Below, one piece after another: positions 24,504 through 32,369 of a DNA stretch of 64,000 nucleotides. The stretch is from Methylotenera_A sp046598525 (GTDB taxonomy: Bacteria; Pseudomonadota; Gammaproteobacteria; Burkholderiales; Methylophilaceae). The stretch spans positions 1 through 64,000 of the forward strand of contig JBKJIJ010000021.1 of the NCBI GenBank assembly GCA_046598525.1, given 5' to 3'. Below the pieces are notes generated by a model, which saw nothing but the letters and a program-made list of their open reading frames with translations, ran no database searches and was not told the origin of the DNA. The position numbers and the translations under genes were made by a program. Every line of letters starts with the position of its first letter. Positions within the stretch are counted from its first letter, which is position 1.

Positions 24504-24627
24504 CTTTACTATTAATGACGATTGCTTAAGCTTTAGCTTAAAAATGCTGGGTAATTGACTAGAAATCTTAGTAAAAGTGATTTTATAAAATTCACTTAGC
24601 AAACGCCGCTCTACGTAAATTTAACAC

Positions 24628-26352
24628 ATGGGATATCGCATGTTTTTAAAAATGTTCAATTACAGCAACATTAATCTAATGTTAATCAAAAATTCGCAAC
24701 GCGTTTTAGCGTTAATGTTGCTTTCTCTGCATGCTTTTTTAATTTGGGGCGGTGACGCGCACTATTTACAACAGACTTATTTCTTGTGCACGTATGCGCT
24801 TTTTTTATTGTGGCAACCTATTTGGCGCAGCACCGAAACATTATCTAAACCGGCGCTATTTTTATTTATTGGCGTTGGTGTTTTGGGCTTTTTATACATC
24901 AATTGGTGGTTAACCGCCTTGTGGCTATCCATTTTATTTGGCTTGCTGGGCGGCCGCATTTTTTCAGATGAAACCAAAGCCAACCGCGTTATTCATATTT
25001 TGGCCGCCAGTTATTTGTTATCGATGTTGCTGTTGTGGGTGGTGCCAAAGCTGTTGCATGCTTCTAACGATTTAGAAGCGGCCACTTTTGTTATTACCTA
25101 CTTTATGCCGTTGCTGCCAATCATCATCTTAATTATTGGCAATCAAAACAGTAAATCGGGCCAATTGCCGGTGCTGGATTTTTTCTACACCTTATTATTA
25201 ATGCTGGTTGCGCTGATTTTGGTGCTGGGTAGTTACGCCATTGGTAGTGTAAATACGGTTAATTATATTCAAGTGATGTTTATTACTATATTTAGCCTTG
25301 CTTTTGTGTTGATTGCTTTTAGTATGTTGTGGCGGCCTAGTACGCGATTTTCGGGCGTTGAGCTGATGATGTCGCGCTATTTATTAAGTATTGGTATGCC
25401 ATTTGAAAAATGGATTAAAAATATCGCATCATTAGGTGAAATTGAATCGACACCCAACGGATTTATTCAAGCGGCGATGGTTGAAATGACTTCATTGCCT
25501 TGGGTTTCGGGTGTTTCTTGGCTGGCCGATGATACGCAAGGCAAATTGGGCGCTTCTTCTAATCATCAAACCAATTTTAATTTTAAAGATTTTCACATGA
25601 CATTGCACACCAACTGGCAGATTTCGCCTGCTTTGTATGTGCATGTTAAATTGCTCACGCAAATTATGGGTGAATTTTACGATGCGAAACGCCGCGAAGA
25701 AACCTTGCGCCAAAACGCTTACATGCAAGCTTTTTACGAAACGGGTTCGCGCTTAACGCATGATATTAAAAATATTTTGCAATCGGTTGGCACTTTAGTT
25801 TCGGCGGCAGAGCAAACAGAAGAAAAAGATACGGCGGCTTTATTAACCTTAATCCGCAAACAATTACCTGTTTTAAATCAAAGAATTGCCGCCACTTTAG
25901 ATAAACTAAAAGCGCCAGGCGAAGATAAAAAACGCTTAGAAAAAATGTCGGCTTGGTGGAAAAACTTGCAGTTGCGTCATACGCAGGATCATATTGAGTT
26001 TGTTGCCGACAATTTACCTAAGCATGATATTAATGCTGAAGTGTTGGATAGCGTGATTGATAATTTGATTAATAACGCGATTGAAAAGGCCAAATATCAG
26101 CCAAATACCTTGATTAAGGTTGAAATGCAGAGTGATGCCGAACAGCGTTTTTATATTGATGTAACCGACACCGGCAAGGCCATGGATGCAGCGATTGCTA
26201 ATGATTTATTTAAAAAGCATATTGCATCGCATAATGGCTTGGGTGTTGGCTTGTATCACGCCGCGCAAGATGCCAAACAAGCAGGCTATGGACTAAGTTT
26301 GGATAGTAATGTGAATGGTGCGGTGCGCTTTAGGGTATTGTTAGTACCCTAA
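24628..26352 (+). CDS. Orphan membrane sensor histidine kinase
   Basis: The 574-residue protein has about eight hydrophobic segments in residues 15-235, a soluble sensor-like region (about 240-365), then a kinase core. The H box is SRLTHDIKNILQS with His378, the N box SVIDNLINNAIEKA, the D box DVTDTGKAMD and the G2 box GLGVGLYHA. No response regulator gene adjoins it, and it is divergent from the pilin-like gene. The N-terminal architecture resembles the multi-helix sensors of the PrsK type, but the motifs differ and I do not assign a pathway. Confidence 0.85.
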   Translation: MGYRMFLKMFNYSNINLMLIKNSQRVLALMLLSLHAFLIWGGDAHYLQQTYFLCTYALFLLWQPIWRSTETLSKPALFLFIGVGVLGFLYINWWLTALWLSILFGLLGGRIFSDETKANRVIHILAASYLLSMLLLWVVPKLLHASNDLEAATFVITYFMPLLPIIILIIGNQNSKSGQLPVLDFFYTLLLMLVALILVLGSYAIGSVNTVNYIQVMFITIFSLAFVLIAFSMLWRPSTRFSGVELMMSRYLLSIGMPFEKWIKNIASLGEIESTPNGFIQAAMVEMTSLPWVSGVSWLADDTQGKLGASSNHQTNFNFKDFHMTLHTNWQISPALYVHVKLLTQIMGEFYDAKRREETLRQNAYMQAFYETGSRLTHDIKNILQSVGTLVSAAEQTEEKDTAALLTLIRKQLPVLNQRIAATLDKLKAPGEDKKRLEKMSAWWKNLQLRHTQDHIEFVADNLPKHDINAEVLDSVIDNLINNAIEKAKYQPNTLIKVEMQSDAEQRFYIDVTDTGKAMDAAIANDLFKKHIASHNGLGVGLYHAAQDAKQAGYGLSLDSNVNGAVRFRVLLVP

Positions 26353-26396
26353 AGCTTTTGTCTGAAGATTTAATTTACGGCCTTATAAGGCAGGTT

Positions 26397-27548
26397 TTAA
26401 AGTTCGCCGTAAGAATGCAAACCGCTTAAAAACATATTCACACCCAAGAAGGCGAATGTGGTGACTAGCAAGCCAATTAACGCCCACCAAGCCAACACTG
26501 GGCCGCGCAAGCCTTTAACCATGCGCAAATGCAACCATGCCGCGTAATTTAACCAAACAATTAGCGCCCATGTTTCTTTAGGATCCCAGCTCCAATAACC
26601 GCCCCAAGCTTCGGCCGCCCACATGGCGCCTAAAATTGTGGCGATTGTGAAAAAGGCAAAACCTACCGCAATGGATTTATACATCACATCATCTAACACA
26701 TCTAAGCTTGGCAAGCGGCTGGCTAATATGCCTTTTTTAGCCAGCAAGTAAGCACTTGCTACCATGGCAGCCAATGAAAACGCGCCATATCCGACAAAGT
26801 TAGCGGGCACATGAATTTTCATCCAATAGCTTTGCAAGGCTGGCACTAAAGGTTGAATCGCATCCGCGCCGCGGTCGAATCGATACCATAAAATAAATAG
26901 TACAGCGGCGTTAATAATCATCAACACAAAGCCGCCAAGCTGCTTGGTATTAAATTTACTTTCGTAATGCAAATATAAAAGTGATGTGATTAAACAGAAT
27001 AAAATAAACACTTCATATAGATTACTAATGGGGATATGGCCTACATCTGGCGCGATTAAATACGATTCGTACCAACGCACCATTAGCCCAACAAAACCAA
27101 ATAAAACGGCGCTCCATGTCAATGCAGAAGCCACTTTACCAGCAAAATCACTGCGTTTGTACATGGCAAACCAGTAAGTAAACATGGCTAAAATAAACAG
27201 CACGTTCATCCACATAATGGCCGATTGGCTGGATATTAAAAATTTAAGCAAAAACGCCTGCGTAGCGCGCGCTTGATCGCCGTGGTACAAACTAATAGAA
27301 AATAAACTGATTACGCCCACGCCAATCACCAGCTTGGCTAAGCCTTTCCAGCGCCAGCCTAAATAGCTAAATACTGCCGCCGCGCCAAACAAAAAGCTTA
27401 CTTCATAGATATCCATAAATTGCGAATATTGGCTGTAAGCGAATATGGCGCCGGCAAATAACAAGGCTGCATAAAGCCAATCTTGCACTTTTAGGCTTTG
27501 CCAAAGGGTTTGGGGCGTAAAATTAAGCGTTTCTGTATTCATCATCAT
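26397..27548 (-). CDS. ccsB: CcsB/CcsA-type haem handling protein for cytochrome c maturation
   Basis: The 383-residue polytopic protein has the tryptophan-rich WWD haem-binding domain WGGYWSWDPKETWALI near residue 315 and flanking conserved histidines (for example KIHVPANFVGY and LNYAAWLHLR). In System II it carries haem across the membrane and attaches it to CxxCH motifs with ResB. It is 38 bp downstream of resB, forming a two-gene unit. Confidence 0.94.
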   Translation of the reverse strand: MMMNTETLNFTPQTLWQSLKVQDWLYAALLFAGAIFAYSQYSQFMDIYEVSFLFGAAAVFSYLGWRWKGLAKLVIGVGVISLFSISLYHGDQARATQAFLLKFLISSQSAIMWMNVLFILAMFTYWFAMYKRSDFAGKVASALTWSAVLFGFVGLMVRWYESYLIAPDVGHIPISNLYEVFILFCLITSLLYLHYESKFNTKQLGGFVLMIINAAVLFILWYRFDRGADAIQPLVPALQSYWMKIHVPANFVGYGAFSLAAMVASAYLLAKKGILASRLPSLDVLDDVMYKSIAVGFAFFTIATILGAMWAAEAWGGYWSWDPKETWALIVWLNYAAWLHLRMVKGLRGPVLAWWALIGLLVTTFAFLGVNMFLSGLHSYGEL

Positions 27549-27586
27549 TCCTTTTTCTTGCTTGCTATATATTTGCTTAAATTAGG

Positions 27587-29563
27587 TTAAGCAAGTAGCT
27601 GGCTTAATTGCGATTTCGTGCGTTCAAACTCTTGTTCAAAATCTAAATTTTTGCGATTAGACGACATGGCAAATAAAACTTCACCTGCCTTGTTTGCATC
27701 ATTTTTGACCAGCAACCACACGCGACGTTCACGAATATAAAACATGGCAAAAATACCAATCACCAACAGCACAGAACCTAAATACACCCATTTTTGCCCA
27801 GGTGATTTGGTTAACTGCAGGCCGCTAGCCTCTACATGTTTAAAATTCACTAATTGCAAATAATGCGGTGAGCCGTAAAAAAATGAATCGCTAAGCGCAT
27901 TTAAGCTATCTTGCAGCAACTCTTTGGTTTTATCGTTAAACACTAATGCAGGCTTATTGGCTTTAGCCAAGCTTAAATTGTAAGCCTCAAACGCAGCCGT
28001 ATTGAGCATTTTGATATAAGTTTGCGCGGCTGCCTCGCGCTGATCTTCTGGCACGGCTTTTTCAATCGCTTTGGCAATGCTGGTGTAACCGCCTTGCGCA
28101 TAGGTGCTTAACAATTGCGCCACACTTTGCTCAAACTGCGCCTGCAATTTAGTGTCTTTAGTTAAGGCATTGGCGCTTAATTTCTTGGCGATAGCTGGAT
28201 ACTGCTGACTATCTAACATGGTGGCGCGAAAACGCATAAAGCCATCCATCTCAAAATCGTCATCTACTGGAATGCGCAGATATTTAAAATCTTCTTGCAC
28301 TGTTTCGCGCATGCCCGAAATAAAATACGATTTTCCGTCTAGCTGCATGGGTTGCATGTAGGTGACGTATTCGCGCGCTTGCCCGCTAGCGTCGCGCAGC
28401 TTGTAGGTAATATTTGGCCCAACGTTGCGCGGCTTGCCTTTGCCGTCTGGCGTTAAATTAATAATATTAAATTTGCGGAATTCATTAAACTCAACTGTTA
28501 ATTGATTTTCGCCTTCGCCCAGTTTAGCTTTTTTGAATATTTCACCGTTTAAGGTAGTTGTTTGCGCAATCGCTTTGGTTAAATCCCACACCTTAAAATC
28601 GACCGATGAGCCGCCATCTTGGAAATCGGATTGATAAATAGCGATTCCTTTATAAACCAATGGATGATTAACGCTAATGGTTTTGGTCAGCGGCTGTTTT
28701 AAATCGCTATCGGTAATCACAATATCGCTTTCAAACGATTTAGGCTGACCAGTGGCGTAATGCTCAATTCTGAAATCTTTTAAGGCCACTCTAAATGGCA
28801 ATTCTTGCACCAAATAACCATCGCGAACGCGCACAAAAGCCACATTATCGCTAACGCCTTCTGGCAAGGTCATATTGGCTCTAAATGAGGCATTGCCTGT
28901 GGTTAGGCGGCTAATTGCTGGCACTTGGCTTTCTGGAATATCCAATGTTTCTATCTTTTTTTGGCCAAGCAACTCTTGTACTTTTAAAGGCAAATTGCCA
29001 TCTAACAAGCCACCAAAAAAGATAATCACCATGGCCACATGGGTAAAAATATAGCCTAAACGTTGATGCGTACCGGCTTTGGCAGCAATTAGTTCATCGC
29101 CATTTTGTTGCGTATTGAACTTGAATTTAAAGCCTTGCGATGTTAAATAATTGGCTAACTTGGCTTTGGTAGCGCCAACATCGCCTTGCTGATTAGTCGG
29201 AGTAAACGATGCTTGATGGCTAAAAGCGCGCAAGGATTTTTCAGCCGCGTGTTCTTTAAAGGTTTTCCACTCCCGCACCATTAAAGGGCTATTGCGATAA
29301 ATACACAAGCTGGTCGAAATCACCAAAAATAATAAGATGACCAAAAACCAAGTGGCATGATACACATCGTATAAACCCAGCTTTTCAAACGCCTCAAACC
29401 AAAACTGGCCAAACTTAATGATGTAATTTTCGTACGGCTCGTTTTGTTTAAGCACCGTACCAATAATGGATGCAACACCTAAAACGGTAAGCATGCTAAC
29501 GGCAAAGCGCATTGAGCTTAGTAGCTCATAAAAACGTTGTGATGTGGTGATTGGTGGTTTCAA
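27587..29563 (-). CDS. resB: ResB, System II cytochrome c biogenesis protein
   Basis: The 658-residue protein has the ResB layout: a first helix (SMRFAVSMLTVLGVASIIGTVLKQNEPYENYI), two more helices to about residue 200, a large periplasmic domain with HPLVYKGIAIYQSDFQDGG, and one helix near the C terminus (VYLGSVLLVIGIFAMFYI). It works with CcsB to ligate haem to the c-type cytochromes, including PetC and the cytochrome c4 next door. Confidence 0.94.
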   Translation of the reverse strand: MKPPITTSQRFYELLSSMRFAVSMLTVLGVASIIGTVLKQNEPYENYIIKFGQFWFEAFEKLGLYDVYHATWFLVILLFLVISTSLCIYRNSPLMVREWKTFKEHAAEKSLRAFSHQASFTPTNQQGDVGATKAKLANYLTSQGFKFKFNTQQNGDELIAAKAGTHQRLGYIFTHVAMVIIFFGGLLDGNLPLKVQELLGQKKIETLDIPESQVPAISRLTTGNASFRANMTLPEGVSDNVAFVRVRDGYLVQELPFRVALKDFRIEHYATGQPKSFESDIVITDSDLKQPLTKTISVNHPLVYKGIAIYQSDFQDGGSSVDFKVWDLTKAIAQTTTLNGEIFKKAKLGEGENQLTVEFNEFRKFNIINLTPDGKGKPRNVGPNITYKLRDASGQAREYVTYMQPMQLDGKSYFISGMRETVQEDFKYLRIPVDDDFEMDGFMRFRATMLDSQQYPAIAKKLSANALTKDTKLQAQFEQSVAQLLSTYAQGGYTSIAKAIEKAVPEDQREAAAQTYIKMLNTAAFEAYNLSLAKANKPALVFNDKTKELLQDSLNALSDSFFYGSPHYLQLVNFKHVEASGLQLTKSPGQKWVYLGSVLLVIGIFAMFYIRERRVWLLVKNDANKAGEVLFAMSSNRKNLDFEQEFERTKSQLSQLLA

Positions 29564-29636
29564 GGTGAGTGCTTAACGCTAGGTGCCTTTAATGCGACGA
29601 CATGAAATTGAAAAACGACTTTTTTAAGACAGCTTG

Positions 29637-29679
29637 TTGAAAAGTCAGTTGCAATCGTTTTTTGCAATTAACTTTTCAA
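29637..29679. repeat. Inverted repeat between cytochrome c4 and resB
   Basis: The arms TTGAAAAGTCAGTTGCAA and TTGCAATTAACTTTTCAA (18 bp each, two mismatches) flank the 7-base loop TCGTTTT. It lies just after the cytochrome c4 stop and would make a stable RNA hairpin. There is no following T run, so a processing or 3'-protecting hairpin is as likely as a terminator. Confidence 0.6.
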
Positions 29680-29692
29680 CCGCTTTGAATGA

Positions 29693-30349
29693 TTAACGCA
29701 TACCTTGCATATAGTCAGCCACGGCTTGCATTTCAGCGTCTGTCATTTTGGCAGCAATCGCCATCATCATTGGCGCGTTTGCACGTTCACCAGTGCGGAA
29801 TGTTTTAAGCTGCTGATAGGTGTAATCGGCATGTTGGCCAGCCAAACGTGGAAATTGTTTTGGCATGCCGGCACCGTTAGCGCCATGACAAGCCGCACAG
29901 GCTGGTACATTGGTTTTAGCTATGCCGCCACGGTAGATTTTTTCGCCCAAAGAACCAACGCCATTAGTTTTAGCTTTGGCTAGCGTTTGTTTTTGTGTAG
30001 AAAAATAAGTGGCTAGATTTTGCATATCGACTGGCGTTAAGTTAGCTACCATGCCGCTCATTACCGCATTAGCGCGCGTGCCTTCTTTAAAGTTTGTTAA
30101 TTGTTTTAACAAATACTCAGGATGCTGACCGGCTAATTTTGGGTTCAAACTAATGGCGCTATTACCATCGGCACCATGACATGCCGCGCAAACACCTTGC
30201 ACAATTTGCTCCGCCGTTTGTTTATTGGCAACAGGTGACACATTGGCGGCTACTGGTTCTGCTTTTTTGGCTGCATTGGTGGCCGAAAAAACCATATTTG
30301 AAGAAAAACTTAACGCTAAAACGGCAATTAAACTCACATGCTTAAACAT
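29693..30349 (-). CDS. Cytochrome c4, dihaem periplasmic electron carrier
   Basis: This 218-residue precursor has a signal peptide (cleavage after about residue 22) and two class I haem domains with CAACH at 54-58 and 151-155. Each is followed by a PKLAGQHPEYLLKQL or PRLAGQHADYTYQQL block, the internal duplication of cytochrome c4. It carries electrons from the bc1 complex to terminal oxidases. It lies upstream of resB-ccsB, which mature it, and diverges from engB. Confidence 0.95.
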   Translation of the reverse strand: MFKHVSLIAVLALSFSSNMVFSATNAAKKAEPVAANVSPVANKQTAEQIVQGVCAACHGADGNSAISLNPKLAGQHPEYLLKQLTNFKEGTRANAVMSGMVANLTPVDMQNLATYFSTQKQTLAKAKTNGVGSLGEKIYRGGIAKTNVPACAACHGANGAGMPKQFPRLAGQHADYTYQQLKTFRTGERANAPMMMAIAAKMTDAEMQAVADYMQGMR

Positions 30350-30448
30350 TGTATTGCTTTCCTAACTATTTAATTAACTTAATATTTTATCAAAAATCAT
30401 CTGTTCGTGATAGCATTTATGCCTTAAGTTTTACAGACAAATCATGCC

Positions 30449-31075
30449 ATGCCGCTTTTTCAAAACGCTACCTTTTTCATTTCAGCCCATCATTTACGCG
30501 ATTTACCACCAGCATCTGGTATCGAAGTCGCGTTTGCGGGCCGCTCAAACGCGGGTAAATCTAGCGCGCTTAATACGCTGGCCAACCACAATCGCTTAGC
30601 TTATGTCAGTAAGCAACCCGGCCGCACGCAACTCATTAACTTTTTCACCTTAGGTAACGATAGGCATTTAGTCGATTTACCCGGCTACGGTTACGCAAAA
30701 GTACCCGAAAGCATGCGTGCCCACTGGCAAAGCGTGCTAGCGCGCTATTTATCAGAGCGCACAAGCTTGGGCGGCTTAGTTTTAGTGATGGACAGCCGCC
30801 ATCCACTGACACCTCTAGACCGCCAAATGTTGGATTGGTTTTGCCCAAGCGGTAAGCCTGTGCATGTTTTATTAACAAAATCCGATAAATTATCGCGCGG
30901 CGAGGCAGGATTAACGCTGGCCAAGGTACGCAAAGAGCTGCTTGAAACGTGGGATAAAACCTATGGCAGCAATTGCACCGTGCAATTGTTTTCCAGCTCT
31001 AAAAAATTAGGCGTGGAAGAAGCCGAAAAAGTGATTGGCGCTTGGTTATTTGCGGACGAAGCACCTCAAGAATAA
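30449..31075 (+). CDS. engB: EngB/YihA ribosome biogenesis GTPase
   Basis: The 208-residue GTPase has G1 GRSNAGKSS near residue 32, G3 DLPGYGYAKV, G4 TKSDK and the YihA-type start. It acts in 50S subunit assembly. The gene diverges from cytochrome c4 (a common neighbour in Betaproteobacteria) with about 100 bp between. A second ATG five bases upstream is out of frame. Confidence 0.96.
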   Translation: MPLFQNATFFISAHHLRDLPPASGIEVAFAGRSNAGKSSALNTLANHNRLAYVSKQPGRTQLINFFTLGNDRHLVDLPGYGYAKVPESMRAHWQSVLARYLSERTSLGGLVLVMDSRHPLTPLDRQMLDWFCPSGKPVHVLLTKSDKLSRGEAGLTLAKVRKELLETWDKTYGSNCTVQLFSSSKKLGVEEAEKVIGAWLFADEAPQE

Positions 31076-31079
31076 ATTG

Positions 31080-31190
31080 TCACTCTGCCGCAGGGCAGAA
31101 TCTAGGCCTAGTACTATTCACGAATTTTTCAATTGAAATATAGCTAGTATTCACCTTGTCAGGATTCTGGCCTGCGCCAGAATGACAATC
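31080..31190. repeat. Paired inverted GC-rich repeats between engB and trmB
   Basis: Two facing palindromic units, TGTCACTCTGCCGCAGGGCAGA (about 31079-31100) and TCTGGCCTGCGCCAGAATGACA (about 31163-31184), are mutually inverted and bracket an AT-rich core of about 60 bp. Their outer ends TTGTCA/TGACAA match. The layout is that of a small non-coding mobile element of the dRS3/REP type; it also may terminate both convergent genes. Confidence 0.65.
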
Positions 31191-32369
31191 TTAAATACGC
31201 GTAAATACTAAATCCCATACACCGTGGCCTAATTTAATACCGCGATTTTCAAATTTGGTTAACGGTCTGTAAGCTGGTTTTTCAGCATAATCTATCGCCG
31301 TATTTTTTAATTGCGGCTCAGCCTTTAGCGCGTCTAGCACCCATTCCGCGTACTCTTGCCAGTCAGTTGCCACATGAATGTAAGCACCCACTTTCAATTT
31401 GGTACAAAGCAGCTTTAAAAACTCGGCTTGAATCAAGCGGCGCTTATGATGGCGTTTTTTATGCCAAGGGTCTGGGAAAAAGATATGTACGCCATCTAAA
31501 CTATTATCTGCAATCATCTGTTGTAGCACTTCCACCACGTCATGCTGGATGATGCGAATATTCTGGATGCTGGATTCTTCAATCAGCTTTAGCAAACTAC
31601 CAACGCCTGGCGTGTGCACTTCTACCGCCACAAAATCGCAATCCTGCAAGGTTTGCGCGATTTTGGCGGTGCTTTCACCCATGCCAAATCCAATTTCTAG
31701 GATTTTTTTGCTATTAGGCCTAGCAAATACTTGATTCAAATCCAGTAAATTTTCGGCATATTCAATGCCAAATTGTGGCCAAACCGTTTCTAGCGCATGC
31801 GCCTGGCCTTTAGTTAAACGGCCCTGACGCAACACAAAGCTGCGAATACGGCGGTTCATATGTGCGTTTGGCACATCGTTTTCAGGTGTTTCTGTTTTAA
31901 TTAAATCGGTCATGGCAAGATTATACTTGATTCCCCTCTCCCGCCTGTGGGAGAGGGCTAGGGAGAGGGATAAATTATTTATTATGTGCTGTCGAATGTC
32001 TTCAAGCACGCCCTCTAGCTCGCTCAGCACCTGATTATTCCAAAATCGCAATACTCGAAAACCTTGGCTCTCAAGAAACTGGGTTCGTTTTGTGTCATAC
32101 AGTGATTGAATTGCATGCTGACCACCGTCCAACTCGATAATCAACATTTGCTCTATGCATATAAAATCCGCTATGTATGGACCAATCGGCTTTTGACGCT
32201 TAAATTTTAGATTTAAAAATCTACTGGCGCGTAATCGATACCAAAGCTGCTTTTCTGCATCCGTTTGATTACGGCGTAATAACTTTGCATTGTTTAATAT
32301 CTGGTTCAATTGCAACCCTCTCTCTAACTCTCTCCCTGCAAGGGAGAGAGGATTTGGTGCATCTTGCAT
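31191..32369 (-). CDS. trmB: TrmB tRNA (guanine-N7) methyltransferase with in-frame N-terminal DUF559 domain
   Basis: One uninterrupted 392-codon frame joins two unrelated proteins. From Met153 (ATG 31913) onward it is a full-length TrmB of 240 residues, which methylates G46 of tRNA. It has NRRIRSFVLRQGRLTKGQ, the SAM motif LEIGFGMGEST, and FPDPWHKKRHHKRRL. Residues about 15-130 are a DUF559 (Vsr-like nuclease fold) domain with NQTDAEKQLWYRLRA, PYIADFICIEQMLIIELDGGQHA and LRFWNNQVLSE. The two are connected by LSLALSHRRERG, the translation of a GC-rich repeat. TrmB probably can start at 31913 on its own (TATAAT is seen 7 bp ahead); whether the fusion is made is unknown. The start abuts the MidA-like gene stop as TAAATG. 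Confidence 0.85.
   Translation of the reverse strand: MQDAPNPLSLAGRELERGLQLNQILNNAKLLRRNQTDAEKQLWYRLRASRFLNLKFKRQKPIGPYIADFICIEQMLIIELDGGQHAIQSLYDTKRTQFLESQGFRVLRFWNNQVLSELEGVLEDIRQHIINNLSLSLALSHRRERGIKYNLAMTDLIKTETPENDVPNAHMNRRIRSFVLRQGRLTKGQAHALETVWPQFGIEYAENLLDLNQVFARPNSKKILEIGFGMGESTAKIAQTLQDCDFVAVEVHTPGVGSLLKLIEESSIQNIRIIQHDVVEVLQQMIADNSLDGVHIFFPDPWHKKRHHKRRLIQAEFLKLLCTKLKVGAYIHVATDWQEYAEWVLDALKAEPQLKNTAIDYAEKPAYRPLTKFENRGIKLGHGVWDLVFTRI
31932..32356. mobile_element. DUF559 cassette flanked by inverted GGGAGAGGG repeats
   Basis: At one end (31937-31972) lies CCCTCTCCC-6 bp-GGGAGAGGG plus a second AGGGAGAGGG. At the other (about 32318-32350) lies CCCTCTCTCTAACTCTCTCC then GGGAGAGAGG in the opposite orientation. 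Between them is the DUF559 reading frame. Such nuclease-like genes are often found inside this repeat type in proteobacterial genomes. It appears inserted exactly between the MidA-like gene and trmB, leaving the frame open into trmB. Confidence 0.6.

Noticed and set aside
31080..32360. CRISPR-like repeats
   Set aside because: The repeats are inverted palindromes without regular unique spacers, and no cas gene is in the window.
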